DNA of 64,000 nucleotides from Tsuneonella flava. GTDB taxonomy: Bacteria > Pseudomonadota > Alphaproteobacteria > Sphingomonadales > Sphingomonadaceae. How positions within the stretch are numbered: position 1 is the first letter of the stretch; each line of letters opens with the position of its first letter. Under the pieces are notes generated by a model. That model did not search any database and had not been told where the DNA came from. It saw only the letters and a program-made list of their open reading frames with translations. The stretch covers positions 310,001-374,000 of the forward strand of contig NZ_PHSO01000006.1 in NCBI RefSeq assembly GCF_002870965.1, in the 5' to 3' direction. This document shows positions 61,878-64,000 of this stretch, in pieces. Both the position numbers and the translations under genes were made by a program.

Positions 61878-62834
61878 CTAAGCGAGAAAGCGATAGTCTT
61901 CCGCAATCGCATTGCCGATTTCGGCATTGCGGCGCTGGAAGCCGGTGAGAAACTGGTGCAGCCCTTCATCGAACACCGCATCGATCGTCAGATCCGCCAG
62001 CGCGGTCGCTGAATCGCGGATCAACTCGCTCGCCCGTCCTTCGGTGCCGTGCAGGCGCGAGAGGGTCGTGAGATTCTGCCGCAGCAGAGAATAACTGTAC
62101 GCAAGACTGCGGGGAAAGCGTTCGTCGAGGATGAGGAACTCCACGATCCCGCGCGCATCCGCCTTGCCCGCATTGAGCCAGCGGAATGCCCGGTCGCCCG
62201 ACACCGAGCGCAGCAACTGATCCCACTGCCCTGCATCGAGGCTCGATCCGACGTAGCTGACCGATGGCAGCAGCAGATAGTATTTCATATCCAGCACACG
62301 GGCGGTAGAATCGGCACGTTCCACGAATGTGCCCGCACGGGCGAAGTTGAACCCGGCGTCGCGCAACATCGAATTGGCGACGGCACCGTGCGCCAGTGTT
62401 CCGGCACGCTTTATCAGCTTGATAACATCGCCCAGATTGCTCTGCGCTATAGGGCGGGACAGCGCATCGTCGATTTCCATCCAGCTTTCATTGATGGCAG
62501 TCCACAGCTCGCTGCTGATCGCCGTCCGCACTGCACGCGCATTGGTTCGCACCGACCGCATCAGTGCATGAAGGTTGGCCGGATTATCCCTGTCCCGCAG
62601 CAGAAAATTCCAGGCCTGCACCCCGGTATAAGTGCCGTGTTTGCTTTCGTAAGCGACACGCTGCCCCAGCGTTTCGATGACCGAGCGCCATTCCTCCGCC
62701 GCCGATACGATATCGCGGGTCAGCGCCATGCGCTGCGCCGCATCGATCAGGCGCGCGGTATTTTCGACCCGTTCGAGGTAGCGAAACATCCAGAACAGCC
62801 CGTTGGCCGTGCGCCCAAGCATATGCCGGTCCAT
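61878..62834 (-). CDS. alpha-E domain protein, Anbu-linked
   Basis: 318 aa from the ATG at 62834 (AAGGA is 9 bases upstream; an alternative ATG four codons in gives MLGRT). All-helical, starting MLGRTANGLFWMFRYLERVE, NTARLIDAAQRMAL, and ending with the helix QRRNAEIGNAIAEDYRFLA. This is the alpha-E (DUF403) family, a conserved companion of the ATP-grasp and transglutaminase proteins. No enzyme activity is known; a scaffold or amide-ligase partner has been proposed for the family. It begins 5 bp after the ATP-grasp gene. Confidence 0.92.
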   Translation of the reverse strand: MDRHMLGRTANGLFWMFRYLERVENTARLIDAAQRMALTRDIVSAAEEWRSVIETLGQRVAYESKHGTYTGVQAWNFLLRDRDNPANLHALMRSVRTNARAVRTAISSELWTAINESWMEIDDALSRPIAQSNLGDVIKLIKRAGTLAHGAVANSMLRDAGFNFARAGTFVERADSTARVLDMKYYLLLPSVSYVGSSLDAGQWDQLLRSVSGDRAFRWLNAGKADARGIVEFLILDERFPRSLAYSYSLLRQNLTTLSRLHGTEGRASELIRDSATALADLTIDAVFDEGLHQFLTGFQRRNAEIGNAIAEDYRFLA

Positions 62835-62839
62835 CACGA

Positions 62840-64000
62840 TCAGTCCTTCAGCACCCAGGTATCCTTGGTGCCTCCGCCTTGCGACGAATTGACCACCAGC
62901 GATCCCTTCTTGAGCGCCACCCGGGTCAGCCCGCCAGGCACGATTTCCACATTGTCGGGCGAAACCAGCACGAATGGGCGCAAGTCCAGATGGCGCGGAG
63001 ACAGCCCTTTGTTGGTGAAAATCGGGCAAGTCGAAAGCGCCAGCGTGGGCTGCGCGATGTAGTTTTCCGGCTTCGCCTCCAGCTTGTGGCGAAAGTGGCG
63101 GATTTCCTTCTTGCTGGCAGTCGGCCCGATCAGCATTCCATAGCCGCCCGAACCGTGGACTTCCTTCACCACCAGCTCTTCCAGATTATCGAGCACGTAT
63201 TTCAGGCTTTCCGGGTCGGCGCAGCGATGGGTTTCGACATTGGGCAGCAAAGGCTTTTCGCCGGTATAGAATTCGACGATTTCCGGCATGAAGGAATAGA
63301 TCGCCTTGTCGTCGGCAATCCCTGTCCCTGGCGCGTTGGCGATAGTGATCCCGCCCGAACGATAGACGTCCATAATCCCCGGCACACCGAGCACACTATC
63401 GGGATTGAAAGTCAACGGATCGAGGAATTCGTCGTCCACCCGGCGATAGAGAACGTCGATCGGTTCGTAACCCATCGTCGTCCGCATTGCGACACGGCCA
63501 TTCACGACCCGCAGGTCGCAGCCCTCGACCAGCTCTGCCCCCATCTGATCTGCCAGAAAGGCGTGTTCGTAATAGGCGCTATTATAAATGCCGGGGGTAA
63601 GCACAGCGAGTGTCGGCTTGCCCGTGGTCATCTTCGGCGCGCAGGCCGCCAGACTACGGGCCAGACGACGGGGATAGTCAGAAACCGTGGCCACCGGAAC
63701 GCGGGTGAACAGTTCCGGGAACATCGCCATCATCGTTTCGCGATTTTCGAGCATGTATGACACACCGCTGGGCGTGCGCGCGTTATCTTCCAGAACGAAG
63801 AAATCGTCAGGCCCGGTACGCACCAGGTCGATCCCAACGATATGTGTGTAAACCCCACCCGGCGGCGTAAAACCGACCATATTGGCCAGCCACGCTTCAT
63901 TGCCCGCGAACAGCCGCTGCGGCACCCGGCCAGACCGGATGATTTCCTGCCTGTGATAGAGGTCGTGGATGAAGGCGTTAAGAGCGCTCACCCGTTGCTC
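62840..64000 (-). CDS. circularly permuted ATP-grasp type 2 protein, partial (5' end beyond window)
   Basis: At least 386 residues, open to the right edge, so its start lies outside. The family is normally about 470 aa, so some 80-90 N-terminal residues are missing. Visible parts are ALNAFIHDLYHRQEIIRSGR, the ATP-grasp block LVRTGPDDFFVLEDNARTPS, GVSYMLENRETMM and EVHGSGGYGMLIGP. These proteins resemble peptide-bond-forming ATP-grasp ligases, with an unknown product. Upstream-most visible gene of the Anbu cluster; the promoter is beyond the window. Confidence 0.9.
   Translation of the reverse strand, partial: EQRVSALNAFIHDLYHRQEIIRSGRVPQRLFAGNEAWLANMVGFTPPGGVYTHIVGIDLVRTGPDDFFVLEDNARTPSGVSYMLENRETMMAMFPELFTRVPVATVSDYPRRLARSLAACAPKMTTGKPTLAVLTPGIYNSAYYEHAFLADQMGAELVEGCDLRVVNGRVAMRTTMGYEPIDVLYRRVDDEFLDPLTFNPDSVLGVPGIMDVYRSGGITIANAPGTGIADDKAIYSFMPEIVEFYTGEKPLLPNVETHRCADPESLKYVLDNLEELVVKEVHGSGGYGMLIGPTASKKEIRHFRHKLEAKPENYIAQPTLALSTCPIFTNKGLSPRHLDLRPFVLVSPDNVEIVPGGLTRVALKKGSLVVNSSQGGGTKDTWVLKD

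Overview
The window is a GC-rich, densely coded chromosomal segment of an alphaproteobacterium. Gene content points to the order Sphingomonadales, probably an Erythrobacteraceae-like genus, but this is inferred from gene families only. Pointers are two large TonB-dependent receptors, a DUF1489 protein, a short RecO, DciA instead of DnaC, a metZ-type sulfhydrylase, an HWE-type histidine kinase and the sphingomonad-style repeat containing TCGTCATTGCGAGGA. There is no prophage, no intact insertion sequence and no CRISPR array.

Layout. 1-3.7 kb: a loosely packed left edge with a lower-GC DUF3644-type protein, a small lipoprotein, a small HTH protein and small membrane proteins. 3.67-3.96 kb: a roughly 285-bp nested palindromic element just before argB. 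4-9 kb: argB, a YggT protein, folD, a lipoprotein, a MarC protein, a LON-domain protein and a YbbN-type thioredoxin. 9.2-9.6 kb: tRNA-Gly and a repeat-rich spacer. 9.7-21 kb: housekeeping genes (ybeY, CorC-type, LysR, EcsC-type, peptidylprolyl isomerase, mgtE, DUF1489, TSUP permease), then a tightly coupled serine hydrolase-nudC-FrnE operon, mutY and DciA. 21-26 kb: two secreted DsbA-like proteins followed by smc. 28-33 kb: ppk1-ppx (polyphosphate synthesis and breakdown) and a lipoprotein with a gluzincin metallopeptidase signature. 33-39 kb: apaG, a two-PAS HWE kinase, metZ, a tandem pair of tiny secreted membrane peptides and a GT39 (PMT-type) glycosyltransferase. 39-46 kb: a GT2-GtrA fusion, leuB, recO and an SGNH esterase, divergent from a ybbA-ybbP type ABC exporter. 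47-56 kb: a TonB receptor, typA, and a beta-propeller phytase with its own TonB receptor behind a four-half-site Pho-box-like array. 56-60 kb: a Cds1-like PLP enzyme, putP, an extensin-like lipoprotein and a LuxR-type regulator with a degenerate receiver. 60.3-64 kb: an Anbu gene cluster (Anbu, transglutaminase, alpha-E protein, ATP-grasp protein) that runs off the right edge.

Themes. Phosphorus handling recurs (ppk1, ppx, phytase with receptor). Periplasmic thiol chemistry also recurs (two DsbA-like proteins, a FrnE-type protein, YbbN). The less understood parts are the nested palindrome, the Anbu cluster, the twin peptides next to a protein-mannosyltransferase-like gene, and the gluzincin lipoprotein. 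Start sites were chosen from ribosome-binding sites, overlaps with neighbours and expected family N-termini; where they differ from the longest reading frame, the entry says so.
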